Below are positions 7,517-17,073 of a stretch of 17,314 bases of DNA, one piece after another (within the stretch, counting starts at the first letter, position 1; each line of letters opens with the position of its first letter). Both the position numbers and the translations under genes were made by a program. This DNA comes from Phellopilus nigrolimitatus (lineage: Eukaryota; Basidiomycota; Agaricomycetes; Hymenochaetales; Hymenochaetaceae): contig JAJOHG010000483.1 of NCBI GenBank assembly GCA_021029095.1, positions 1-17,314 on the forward strand, given 5' to 3'. A model generated the notes under the pieces. That model was not told the origin of the DNA, ran no database searches, and worked only from the letters and a program-made list of their open reading frames with translations.

Positions 7517-10500
7517 TTATATACTCAGTGATGGAATGGAGGACGAGCTGAAGTTCGAACGCTGCATGCTTCCTGAGCTCCGGCCCTTCATATTCGGGAA
7601 GTGGTTGTGTCGGATGTGGGACGAAGTTGACCCAAAGAACTTACGATTGCGCTTTTTCTCCTTGCGCAGCTCCTTCCGCGACTTGATATTCTGCGCATGA
7701 GCCTGTGCTGCACGCTGGCCCGCGAAGCCTAAGTATGAGTGTTGCTGGTGTGGAGCGTGGTGCATCTGGTGTCGGTCACGCTCGTTCGTCGGCGTACGGT
7801 CCCCGTCACGCGCAGGCAGAATGACAGGGGAGACGATCACCGACATCCTACCCGGCCGTGGTCCACGCCCCGCAGCTTTCCGTCCGACAGACTTCGTCGC
7901 CTCGCAATCCGACTCCCAGAAAGCCGGGTTCAGTGGGTTCCCACGCAACATACCACCGACGGCAGACCCATATGAGAATCCGTCAGCTGGACGCGGCGCC
8001 CGCAGCACGGGGCTGGTGACGCCCATCTTTTCTACGAGCGCGAGGTCCGTACCACCCGCCACACGCGTCTTGCGGAATGCGTCTATTGGAATGCGGTCCC
8101 ACCTACGCAGGTTCTCAAGGTGCCTGTCGCGCTCGGAGTCCGACTCGCCTGTCTCAGATGCCGGTGTGTCGGGTACCGGTGCATCTGACGGCTCAGGTTC
8201 AAGGAAGGCGGCGTCGAGCACGTCGTCAAGCTTGATTGGCTCAGAAGGCAAGTCTGTGTCGTCTGTAGAATCGAAGTCGCCAGATCCCATTGGTTCAAAC
8301 GGCGAACGAGTCGCACTGAGGAATGAAGAAGGCCGAGAGGAGCCATGATCGCTCTGAGAAAAAGTAATTTAGTACAAATAATGATAGTAATTAACGATGA
8401 TAAAACCATCGAAACTTACAGCGCTGCGGTTAACTTTGCTCAGCGAGTCCGCTCTTCTGCGCAACCTCCTGATGGCTGGAAATGGGGACGGAATAGGACC
8501 GCCGGAGGCAGTATTCCCAGAGCTCGCAATCACCACGCGTTTCGTCTTGTCAGCTATTTGCGGAGCGAAGGAACCCATCGCCGGTGCATGCGATGGTTCG
8601 TTGCTCATCTCGGTATCCGGACTAGTGTCAATATTCTCTTTATTCTGCACCAGAACCTTACCCGACAGGATATCAGCAGGCTTAGGAGTCGGTCGGGACG
8701 ATTCCCGGTTCCCAGAAAAAGACGACAGCATCCTTCCCCGCCCGTGAGAGTGTTTAGTAGGAATGCTGACAGTCGACATTGGGTCGATTGCACCGAGAGA
8801 TGCAGGGAAATGAAGCAGTACCATGTTGCGAGGCGTTGCGATACCGTCGACGTCAACGAATTCATCTTCGGTAGTGTCTCCTCCATCGCTATCCTCGAAG
8901 ATCTCAACGCCGTCTTCCTCCTCCTGGTCCTGGGAGAAGGTGTCGTTATCGAACATAGCAACGGCTTCCTCCTCCTCTGAGGTGGCCATCATGGCGTCGG
9001 CATCTTCGAGTCCAGGAATAGTGAGTTCAAAGCCCGAACCGAGAGGTGGATTGCGGCTAGCTTGAGCGATATCGAAATCGAGTATACTGTCCTTAAGGCT
9101 ATTCGAAAGCAAGAGATGGTCCCAACCGTGTACGAAAGGCGTGTTCTCTACGCCGCTTCGCTCAAGATCAGCGAAAGGCGCAAGGAAACCTGCAGCTGCG
9201 ACTTCCGACAGACGCATCATGTCCATGCCAGAACCGGAGACTCCGCCCTCCATGGTGTCCATCCCGTCGCCATCACGGCTGTCTTCCTCACCAAAGCCCT
9301 CTTCAACGTCGCCCATTTGATCGTCATCGTCAGAACCGTCAGCAGTTGAGTCGCTCAGATTTGCAAAGAAGATGTCCGCGTCGAAGCTGCTCTCCTCTTC
9401 ATCATCCGTCCATCCGGTGGCGACCCCGGCGTAGCGCATCAAGCGTGGCACGCCGGGGCCGTTTTCATCTTCATCGGGCTCATCTGCATCGCCCTCATCT
9501 TCTTCCCCTTCCTCCTCCTCCGTTTCTTCCTCATCGCTGTCCGCATCCATGTCAGCAGCACTGCTCTCATCCGGCTCAACACTCCTCTTCCGAGAACGAA
9601 TTTCCCAGTTGTTGTGATGGTTTCCTTTACGCTGAGCATGTTCGTTGTCTCCCATGAGCAAAGAACTAGCATCCTGGGACGAGGGAAACTTTTCCTCCTG
9701 GTCGCTGTCTGAGTCCGTGTCCGAATCGGAAGAAGAGCTATTGGAGGACGAAGAAAATGCCGGCATGAAAGTCGGCAGCTCGATGGAGTGCAATCCGTCT
9801 TCATCGTCGTCGCCATTTAGGTCACTTAAATCCGAGCTCTCATCATCGTCCTCCACAGTAGACTTGCGTTTCTTTAAATGTTGCCCTTGCTGCTGGGCCC
9901 TCCGCTGCTGAGCAGCTGCCCGGCTTGCAGCCGCTGCGCCGTGCAGTTTTTTCCCTTTCTTCTTTGAGTTTGCAGATTTCGGCTGAGCGGCCTTGCGTAC
10001 AGCTGACTGCTTCGCGTGCCTCGCGACACCCACGTTGACTATCGATGGGTTGGTGCAATCTGCGACTCTTGCGCCCGATGTAACTTTGGCCGCCTCGCGA
10101 GCGGCAACGACAGCCTTCGTCGGCCTTCCTCGCTTCTTCGGGATAGAGCCATCGGCATTGAGCTGTGCGCCATGACCGCCTCCGGAAGCGAAATGTTGAC
10201 TGGAGTCGGAGAATGGGGAACCGATCAACGGCGCGTCTCCGCCGACGCTTCCGCCGGTGAATGTCGTCTCTGCGACGCTCTTCGACTTTTTCTTGGACGA
10301 AGAAGCACGCCCGCTGACATGCTTTGAGCTGCCGCCTGCGGAAGAGGCGAGGGGTCTGGGGGGGAGGGTAAGTTTGATCTTTAGCGACGAGTGCCCTGAA
10401 CTTTGGGTCGGAGCGTAGCCGTCGGCTGTCCTGGCAATAGCAGGAGCCGGGGGCGCGTAGCCACTCGCATATTCCGATGAATGCAGCGGGGCGGCAGACT

Positions 10501-10654
10501 GGGGAGAATTGCGAGGCCTGTTTGCGCAGGTGCATTCGCTTTCGCACACGGGGCAAATGTCGTCGTCTTCCTCCGGATCGTTCGCTGCCATCGATTGAAG
10601 CGACGCGCCGTTTCCTCCTCCTTCGTCTAAGATATAGGAATAAGTATGCGGCAT
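7517..10654 (-). CDS. Large acidic nuclear protein, probable IFH1/CRF1-like transcription co-regulator
   Basis: Exon 1 is 10654-8420 and exon 2 is 8353-7517, joined in phase 0 over a 66-nt intron (GTAAGT..CTCAG), giving about 1023 aa. Visible features are a Cys cluster CPVCESECTC (residues 34-43), LKIKLTLP (91-98), an AT-hook-like KKRGRPTK (173-180), basic Lys/Arg patches up to about 265, and long Asp/Glu/Ser runs (265-460) with DIFFANLSD near 427. FEDSDGGDTTEDEFVDVDGI (about 586-605) and DPMSTVS follow. Exon 2 has RRWDRIPIDAFRKTR and a basic tail KSRKELRKEKKRNRKFF. The acidic block with a W-x-x-I/V-P-I-x-x-F-R motif resembles the fungal IFH1/CRF1 family, TOR-linked co-regulators of ribosomal protein genes. 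That assignment rests on memory of the family, so treat it as probable. The frame stays open above the ATG (reading NPQIQTSS before it) and TTAATTCAG could be an acceptor, so an upstream coding exon is possible. A Met at residue 22 is another start candidate. No frame break. Confidence 0.7.
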
Positions 10655-11229
10655 TGACGAAGTCTGAATCTGAGGATTGGGACGGCCTGAATTAAGGCAA
10701 GCGAACGGTAGATGTTAGTATAGGCTGCGGGTAAACAGGCTGCAATAAAATGGCGAGTAAAAGAGACAGATGGAGATTGGGGGAAATGAATACCGAAGCA
10801 GGGTATATGCGTGAAGAACTGGTAGATTCACGATGGATAAAAAACATGCGGCGGGCCTCGCTCTCGGGTAAGAAGAGTCTTCGGAAGTGGGAGGTGTGAC
10901 CGCCTGCGCCGCGGAAAACGAATAAACTCACTTTGAGTACGCTGGTTTTTGTGCATGTTTCTGTGCGAATGAACATGAAGACAGAACAGACTCCAGATTT
11001 GCAGGCTTTTAGAAAAATCCGCTGGCGGTCGGTGCCAACGGGGTGTTGGAGATGGGAGGTTAATGATGAGTTTGAGGGCTCTCAGGCTTCTGAAGAAGTG
11101 TTCTGTACACACATCAAATTTAGTTTGATTTATGCGCAGGTTCCGTATGGTCATCCTTCCCACGAATACAAAAGTAACTAGAACCTCACATTATGCACAA
11201 CTGTAATTATTAGCTCTCGGTCTTAGACC
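10655..11229. promoter_or_regulatory. Divergent intergenic region between the IFH1-like gene and BFR2
   Basis: These 575 bases separate the two divergently oriented starts. On the plus strand GATGAG lies at 11065-11070, the core of the yeast PAC element found at ribosome-biogenesis genes. ATCAAA-TTTAG-TTTGAT at 11113-11129 is an inverted repeat. On the minus strand, pyrimidine-rich stretches ending in TTGCAG and TTAATTCAG near the IFH1-like start suggest a 5' UTR intron or a missed first exon. The open frames inside show no family signature. Whether PAC works in basidiomycetes is not known from this sequence. Confidence 0.45.
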
Positions 11230-13084
11230 ATGTCCTCGAAGCGTCCGTCCGTCCCCTCCTTCCCGACATATCCCCTTCCTTACCTTGCATTCTCTTGCAG
11301 ATGCATCCTTAGTCCAGCAGCTTGCGCAGCTCGATCAGCCAGCTCCTCTAGGTTCGTGATCAAAATATTTCACGTGGCAGAACGTCTGACAAGCTTGCAT
11401 GTGCGCAGATTTTGACCCAGAGGACGAGCCTGACGCGAATGACCCAGAGGATGCTAACGAACAGCACACGAAAGCAGGGAGAGAGCACTATCTTGACGTG
11501 GGGTAAGCACATCCAGTCTGCACGATACGTCTAGCTCATTAAGGGCTGCAACAGACCGTCTGCTCTCCGCAAACTGCAGGACAAAATTTCTGATCCAAAG
11601 TACGAAGGCGTGCGAATATCAAGAAAAAAACTTGAAGATGATGACGATGACGAGCTTTCTGAGGACGTACCTGATGCCGCGAACGAACCCATGACCTCGG
11701 AGGGAGAAGACGAGGAAGAAGACGAGGAGGACAATGAAGACGGAGATGCCGAAGAAGAGGCCCCGAAGGTTCAAAGCCGTCGAAATACCGCTTCGGAAGC
11801 TGTATCGAACAAAGGCCCCGCTCCAAAGGCAGACGGCGAACTTTCATTAACCCTGAAACACACGCGCGAGGAAGAGCGCAAGAAAGGCAAAGCAGTCGCA
11901 AGACAGTTGGTGAGTCCCTTATCCGTAAATTTGGACTTGCGTCCTAAAACCATTGTTTTAGACCCTATATGATAGCTTGCTGGATGCCCGAATCAGACTG
12001 CAGAAGTGTGTAATGTATATGAACATGCTGCCCGATGCTTCAAAAATCCCGGATTATCTCCTGAGTGTCGAGTCCCGCGATGCTACGAATAAGATGCTTT
12101 CGGAAACGATGGGCCTTGCAGATGATTTATTTGAGTTACAAGAAGTGATGGATTTTATAAAACAAGCGAATTTAGCTAACTAAAATCAAAACAGAAATTG
12201 ATGACAACCAACGAGTCTCTTGACCCACCATCTCGTAAACGCAGAAAAATTGATGATGAATCGGATGCTGGCCATGACTGGGAGGAAGAGCTCCAAGAGA
12301 ATTCAGCTTATTTTGCTGAACTCGAGTCTACGTGAGGTTTTCCTACTGCATAAATCGAGCTTTGTGTTCTAATGTGTTTAAATGTGTTTAGTCTCCACCC
12401 GCACCTTCTTACCACTCTTCAAAAATGGTCGAACAAGGTCCTTGCGATCGCTCCCTCCGCCCTCCTCCCCTCGAGCCGCACAAAATTCTCTAGGAACAAT
12501 GCTAACCAGGTCAAGAGCGCGGTGCAGCTCGTTGATGACGCACTTCTCGACCGCGAGAAACTCGTTGCGCGAACACGCATTTGGCGCGGTAAAGGCTCGC
12601 GGCTCGGGGTTGTCAACGTCGAGAAGTCTTCGGAGACAAACGTCCGCGTCCATGAAAGTGCTGACGGGGATATGGATGTGTTTGACGACACGGACTACTA
12701 CCAGTCGCTTCTGCGTGACGTGATCGACGCTCGGGCGGGCGGAAGCGGTGCAGGGGCGGGTGGAGGGCTCGACGGCCTGGCAGAGGACTGGCGCGCGGCG
12801 CAGAAACAGCGCAAAGCGCGCAAAGCCGTCGACACGCGCGCGAGTAAGGGTCGTAAGCTGCGCTTGAGGTGCACGAAAAGCTGCAAAACTTCATGGCTCC
12901 TGCGCCGCCCCCCGGTGGCGCTGTTTGGCACGAAGCGCAGATCGACGAGCTATTCGCGTCACTGTTCGGGAAGGGATTCTCGATCGCAGAGAAGGAAGTG
13001 GATGTGCTCATGGAGGAGAGCCTACCGCGAATGGATGTGGATATGGAGCAGGCGTTGAAGGGTGGATTCAGAGTCTTTGGGTGA
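11230..13084 (+). CDS. BFR2: BFR2/AATF ribosome-biogenesis factor, one-base frame break in last exon
   Basis: BFR2 (human AATF/Che-1, TRAUB family) is a nucleolar factor of the small-subunit processome, needed for early pre-rRNA processing. Exons are 11230-11242, 11301-11351, 11409-11502, 11555-11909, 11962-12144, 12195-12331 and 12392-13084; introns are 50-60 nt. Family marks are LVQQLAQLDQPAPLDFDPED at the N-terminus, GREHYLDVG followed by LRKLQDKISDPKYEGVRISR, an acidic run in exon 4, LTLYDSLLDARIRLQK over the exon 4/5 junction, a KRRKID nuclear-signal-like stretch in exon 6, and HPHLLTTLQKWSNKV at the exon 6/7 junction. Exon 7 carries DTRASKGRKLR and then, in a different frame, EVHEKLQNFMAP through to FRVFG and the stop. 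One base is missing at about 12864-12865, between CGC and GAG. As read, the protein diverges there and stops at 13058. With that base the length would be about 508 aa, normal for the family. The tiny first exon uses a weak donor (GTCCGT) and is less certain. Confidence 0.88.
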
Positions 13085-13568
13085 TATGTCACTTTTAGTG
13101 CATTTTTTTTATCACGCTTTTATGGTTGTTTTACCATGAATGAGCATTGGGCCGGTGTATTGAATACTTTTGCATATAGGGCTTCAGGAAGCTGTTTTTT
13201 TTTTTACACCCACTTAGAGAAAAAGGGTTGTTAATTATGTTTATGCTGATTTGTGGTACGCGTGGCTCGGCCTGGGTCGCCTAGCTCACTTACCTTGTAA
13301 CCTGCCTGTCGGCTGTCGACGCCCGGTGCTCAAGTTTATAGTTTCTTCCCTTGTAATGGTCTAAAGCAGTACGTTATTCTCGCAATTGTTCTGACCGTCA
13401 AGTTGCGGCAGTATTCAACCAATCTCGAACAGGTTCCGCTCTTCGCAATGCCGGTATGTATTTAAATGGCCAATAATACAAGTTAACGCTGCAATCACAA
13501 TTAACTTGCCCATTATTTCCAATCCATCAACCATTAAACGCGTAAGCTTTGTCCCATCCTGAAGTACG
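13085..13568. other. 3' flank of BFR2, up to the inverted SDR duplication
   Basis: No gene is supported. There is a T run at about 13196-13205 and T-rich sequence soon after the BFR2 stop, but no clear AATAAA. The right end of this stretch is where homology with the sequence after the right SDR copy's stop codon fades. Confidence 0.45.
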
Positions 13569-14746
13569 TCAAGGATTGACCGTCATCAACCGACCGTCAA
13601 TAGTGATCTCCCGTCCGCGCGTGTACTTCGACGCCGGCGGAGCCAGTTATACGGCTAGCGCAGCCATCTCTTCGTCCCTGTTATTAATTGGCGCAATGTA
13701 AATCGTCAGACATTGAATCCACGCTGTGAAGAGAGGAGGGCGATGCACTTGCTTGACTTTATCGCAAGAATGTGCTCTAGCGCGGCTATGGGTGTCTTCG
13801 CGTATCCATCAAGCTTCTCCGCGTGGGATTGAGCTCGGATGGGAAGGCGCCTGGCGCGATCCAGTCCATGTCGCAGAGCGAGCTCGGTCAAGATCAGCTG
13901 CGTGAGATGAGACGTCGCAGCTTTGAGACTCATGTACGCAAACTGATTTTTCCTGTAAAATAGTTTTTAGAAGGTGAAATCAGTGATCTTGTTGCTTCAG
14001 ATTGTCAGACGCCTACATATGCTTCAAAGGAGCTCCGAGTGCGCGCCGTCACTCGAAATATTGATTACACTTGCCGTTTTATCGCTTATGTCCCCTCGTC
14101 CACCCCCCAGCAGTCCGACGGACGCCATCGTGACAAAGAACAGCAACGCTACGTTCGTTTGCGCAAGAGCACCCCGCCGATCGAAGTCTTGCAAATCAAA
14201 ACCATGCGTCTGTAGTCTCCGAGTGTCTGGTTGGCTGGAGACGGAGCGTCTTCAGCATAGTTCTTGCGCATCTTCGGCCGTCTGTTCCTGCACTAAAACG
14301 TTTCGGCGTCTTATAAGGCAGATGATATACTTAGTCATACTTTGGGGTATGTCAAACTTTTCATCTGCGCCTGATAGCTTGTCGGCGACAGAAAGAATAC
14401 TGATTTTGTTCATCTGAAGCCTGAATATCCATTACAATAAGCCTTCATGTCCTGCAGCGGATGCCCAAGTAAACTAAAAGGGGGCATACGGTATGAGCAT
14501 TCTCTCTCCCTCGATCTACAGCTTCGCAGCCTCTTGGAGAACGTTAAGACATCGGCCGGTGATAAATACCACCCTTTGGCCATCATCAGGCCCCTGCGTC
14601 CTCGCCATGCAATATGCGAGAGCACATCCATACATATCGTTAAATAGGTCAAGAAATCGATAAGAGTAGAGTGTCACCGGCGCGACCTTTCCCGCCAGGT
14701 CGGCGAACTTGTTATAATTGAGTATGCTCGCAGTACTATCAGACAT
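13569..14746 (-). pseudogene. Degenerate SDR (short-chain dehydrogenase/reductase) copy
   Basis: SDR enzymes are NAD(P)-dependent oxidoreductases. The ATG at 14746 opens MSDSTASILNYNKFADLAGK, matching the N-terminus of the right copy. The block that should encode the Rossmann motif GGGTGIG and the first donor site is missing, as is the short block before the second beta strand, so KG runs straight to VVFITGR. A stop follows LNVLQEAAKL at 14516. The rest continues in broken frames to KAATSHLTQL near 13900 and DEEMAALAV near 13640, and ends with a TGA at 13571-13569. The segment coding for the ILVN part of the late ILVNGIAPG block is also deleted. Loss of the cofactor motif and multiple shifts make this a clear pseudogene. 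Confidence 0.85.
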
Positions 14747-15075
14747 TGTAGTTCTGACGGCATTAAAGCCCCCTGCTCTGTATATTATCCAGGAGAGCAA
14801 TTTACGCATTAATTTTAACCAGGCTTGTCAACGGTGCCTTTTCATGCTCGTAATTTGCTTGAATTCTCGTCAGATTTTGTCATCCTCGTCTCCAGAAAAG
14901 GCTTCGAATCCACCAGGCCCGGGACTGAAAGACGGGCGAATGCTTCTTAAATATGGATAGTGTGGTAGTGAGGTGGAGTGAAGCGGAGCCGCGATGACTC
15001 GCCGACTGTGGGATGGCAGAGTATGTGGCGTGTCGCATTCCATGATATTTTTCCTAGACGAATCAAGTCTGGATT
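13569..15075 (-). repeat. Left arm of the inverted SDR duplication
   Basis: Read on the minus strand, this segment aligns along its whole length with 15510-17025 read on the plus strand: gene 3' end at 13569 to 17025, start codons at 14746 and 15752, and upstream sequence at 14981-15075 to 15606-15510. The upstream blocks share GCCGCGATGACTCGC followed by GTGGGATGGCA. The arms are nearly equal in length (about 1507 and 1516 nt) and centred near 15295. Divergence is substantial, with many indels. Confidence 0.75.
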
Positions 15076-15751
15076 TGCGCCAGTTCTCGACACGTGCCAG
15101 AGCAGCGCGGACGCGTCTACACGCTGATTTTTATTTCAAGCTCAGACAATCTTCCGATTTGAGAAGATCCTGGGTGAGACGAACGCGCCAAGCTTGTTTT
15201 TTTTTCAAGGTTATCTGCTACCTCCCTAAACCTCGAGTTTTCCTGATCAACCGATATGTAGTCAAGAATCAAGATGCACACCTTGGCAACGCTTCTGCCT
15301 CACAAATTCTCATTTCATCACTTCCGTGTGTGTATGAATGTGCTTGACGTAACGTCCCCTGACCAAATAAAGCAATGGCGATCCTTTTCCTCTCCATGTC
15401 CATGTCGTACTCAATAGTGCGTTTCTGTGATGCTCAGCGACCGTTTCTCACCTGTTCCTACGATTTATAAACGCGAGACCGTCATTACATGCGCGAGAAC
15501 ACTTCAGTCGATTTTGTTTTTCAAGAAGATATGACGCAGTGCAACACACCACATACAGTAAGTTGCCATCCCACGTCCTGCGAGTCATCGCGGCCCCGTT
15601 CACGCCACTTTGTCCAGCAATATATTCTGATTTCAATAAATCTCCGCTAGAAGTCCTTGTCCGTCTCCCAATTCTGAAACTGGCGAATTCGAAGCTCTTG
15701 TAGCGACAAGCATACCATAGGATACTGGACAATATCCTTCAGAGAACTGCA
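14747..15751. other. Region between the two SDR copies: duplicated upstream sequences and spacer
   Basis: Both outer parts are copies of the same SDR upstream region in opposite orientation. The central 435 bases (about 15076-15509) show only patchy similarity and no gene. A T run (TTTTTTTT) lies at about 15198-15205. Open frames here, such as 14994-15347 plus and 15448-15732 minus, are the mutually homologous upstream blocks read by chance; their shared MTRR-WDG reading reflects DNA homology rather than a conserved protein. Confidence 0.6.
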
Positions 15752-17025
15752 ATGTCTACTAACTCTACGAGGCTTTTCAAACTATAACAAGCTCAACCGA
15801 CCTGACGGGAAAGATCGCGCTGGTGACGGCGGCGGCACAGGCATGTAAGCTGATGGCACTCCGCTCCTATTGATTTCTTGCTGACTTTTGTATGCATGCA
15901 TTCTCGCATATTGCGTGGCGTGGACACAGAGGCCTGATGATGGCCAAAGGGTTCGCAGCCAACGGTGCGAAGGTATATATCACTGGCCGACGTCTCAACG
16001 TTCTCCAGGAGGGCTGCGAAGCTGATATTCGAAGGAAAGGGAATGCTCATACCGTATGTCCCTTTCCCTTTAAATCATGCTTTCGTCGGTCGTGCCTTGG
16101 AGGCTTATTGTAATGAGTTCTAGTCTTCAAATGGACGTCACGAACAAGGCGAGTATCCTTGCGGTCGTTGAAAAGATAAAAGGCGCCGATGGGAAGCTCG
16201 ACATTCTCGTCAACAAGTGCATACCCCCTTCCCCTTCTCCCGCGAGTCTGAACATACCCTTTTTTTCTAATTAAGTATCGGAAATTATTAGTGCAGGAAC
16301 GAACGGCCCAAAGACGAGCAAAGACGACGCGCCCTCTCAAGAAAGCCAAACGCTCGGAGAGTATGGACGCATGCTTTTCGATTCGCAAGACTTCGATCAG
16401 TGGGATACGCTCGCGCAGACAAACGTCGCCTCGCTGTTCTTTGTCACGATGGCCTTCCTCGGACTGCTGGAGGCTGGTAGAGGGGGTGCAGGCGACGAGA
16501 CAGCGAGTGTGATCAATGTTTCGAGCATCGGCGCGCGCACTTGAAGCTCTCCTTCGGACATGTGGGCGTCTCAGTCTCAACCAGCAAAATGGCACATTTC
16601 CCTTCCTAACATTTAATCCCTTCAATTTAGTTCGCGTATGCAAGCCTCAAAGCTGCGACATCGCACCTTACGCAACTACTCTCAACCGAGTTCGCGCTGC
16701 GACACGCGCCCATTCTTGTCAACGGGATCGCGCCAGGCCTCTTCCCGTCCGAGTTAAACACCAAAAGGGAGAAGCTTGACGAGTTCGCGAAGACGCCCAT
16801 GGCGACGCTACAGCCCATCCCGGCGAGGCGAGAGGGGAAGTGCGTCGCCCTTCGCTCTTCGTAGAGCGGAACTATTGATATTGACTAACAATTGTCGTTG
16901 CACCATTGAATTATAGGGACGAAGAGATGGCTGCATTGGCCGTGTATCTAGCTTCGCCAGCGTCGGAGTACACGCGTGGACAGGAGATCATTATCGACGG
17001 TGGCTTGGAGATGGTGAACCCTTGA
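15510..17025 (+). repeat. Right arm of the inverted SDR duplication
   Basis: This is the counterpart of 13569-15075 in opposite orientation, including about 240 bases upstream of the start codon. It preserves the catalytic motifs lost from the left arm, so it is closer to the ancestral gene. After the stop codon the two arms share only about ten more bases (TTGACGTACT), which places the outer ends of the duplication near 13560 and 17035. Confidence 0.75.
15752..17025 (+). pseudogene. SDR (classical short-chain dehydrogenase/reductase), multiply frame-shifted
   Basis: The exons appear to be 15752-15844, 15930-16053, 16124-16216, 16292-16561, 16631-16839 and 16917-17025, with introns of 69-85 nt. 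Classical SDR marks are present: GGGTGIG across the first intron (cofactor loop), KVYITGRRLNVLQE, LQMDVTNKASIL, LDILVNNAG across the third intron, VINVSSIG (catalytic Ser region), YASLK (the YxxxK catalytic pair), LVNGIAPGLFPSE, and YLASPASEYTRGQEIIIDGG near the end. Frame breaks: the ATG frame meets a stop before NYNKL; a +1 at about 15795 and a -1 at about 15827 put the segment between them out of frame; exons 16053 and 16124 do not join in phase; and SSIGAR and LKLSFGH differ by one base near 16539. It resembles FabG/RhlG-type fungal SDRs, but the substrate is unknown. The phase mismatch at 16124 is shared with the left copy and so may predate the duplication. Sequence errors could explain some of the others. 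Confidence 0.83.
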
Positions 17026-17067
17026 CGTACTCTAAGATAGTTAGAGCGAATGTGCTTAACCGAGAAG

Positions 17068-17073
17068 AATAAA
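17068..17073 (+). terminator. AATAAA polyadenylation-like signal after the right SDR copy
   Basis: AATAAA lies 43 bases after the TGA at 17023-17025, a normal spacing for a fungal poly(A) signal. The remaining bases to 17314 show no supported gene. A minus-strand open frame covering 16911-17303 is mostly antisense to the SDR end and has no recognisable motif. Confidence 0.4.

Noticed and set aside
8345..10695. Several plus-strand open frames of 60-211 codons opposite the large acidic gene
   Set aside because: They are antisense shadows of a GC-rich Asp/Glu/Ser coding sequence; the minus-strand frame is continuous for 745 codons and joins in phase to exon 2.
12855..12875. Programmed -1 frameshifting as an explanation of the BFR2 break
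   Set aside because: The bases before the break do not fit an X XXY YYZ slippery heptamer, and no such mechanism is known for this family.
16047..16643. 198-codon minus-strand open frame over the right SDR copy
   Set aside because: It is antisense to exons carrying NNAG and the catalytic Ser region and has no recognisable motif of its own.
13569..17025. Repeat-induced point mutation as the cause of SDR decay
   Set aside because: The visible lesions are mostly insertions and deletions, not a dense C-to-T pattern; a counted substitution table would be needed to reopen this.
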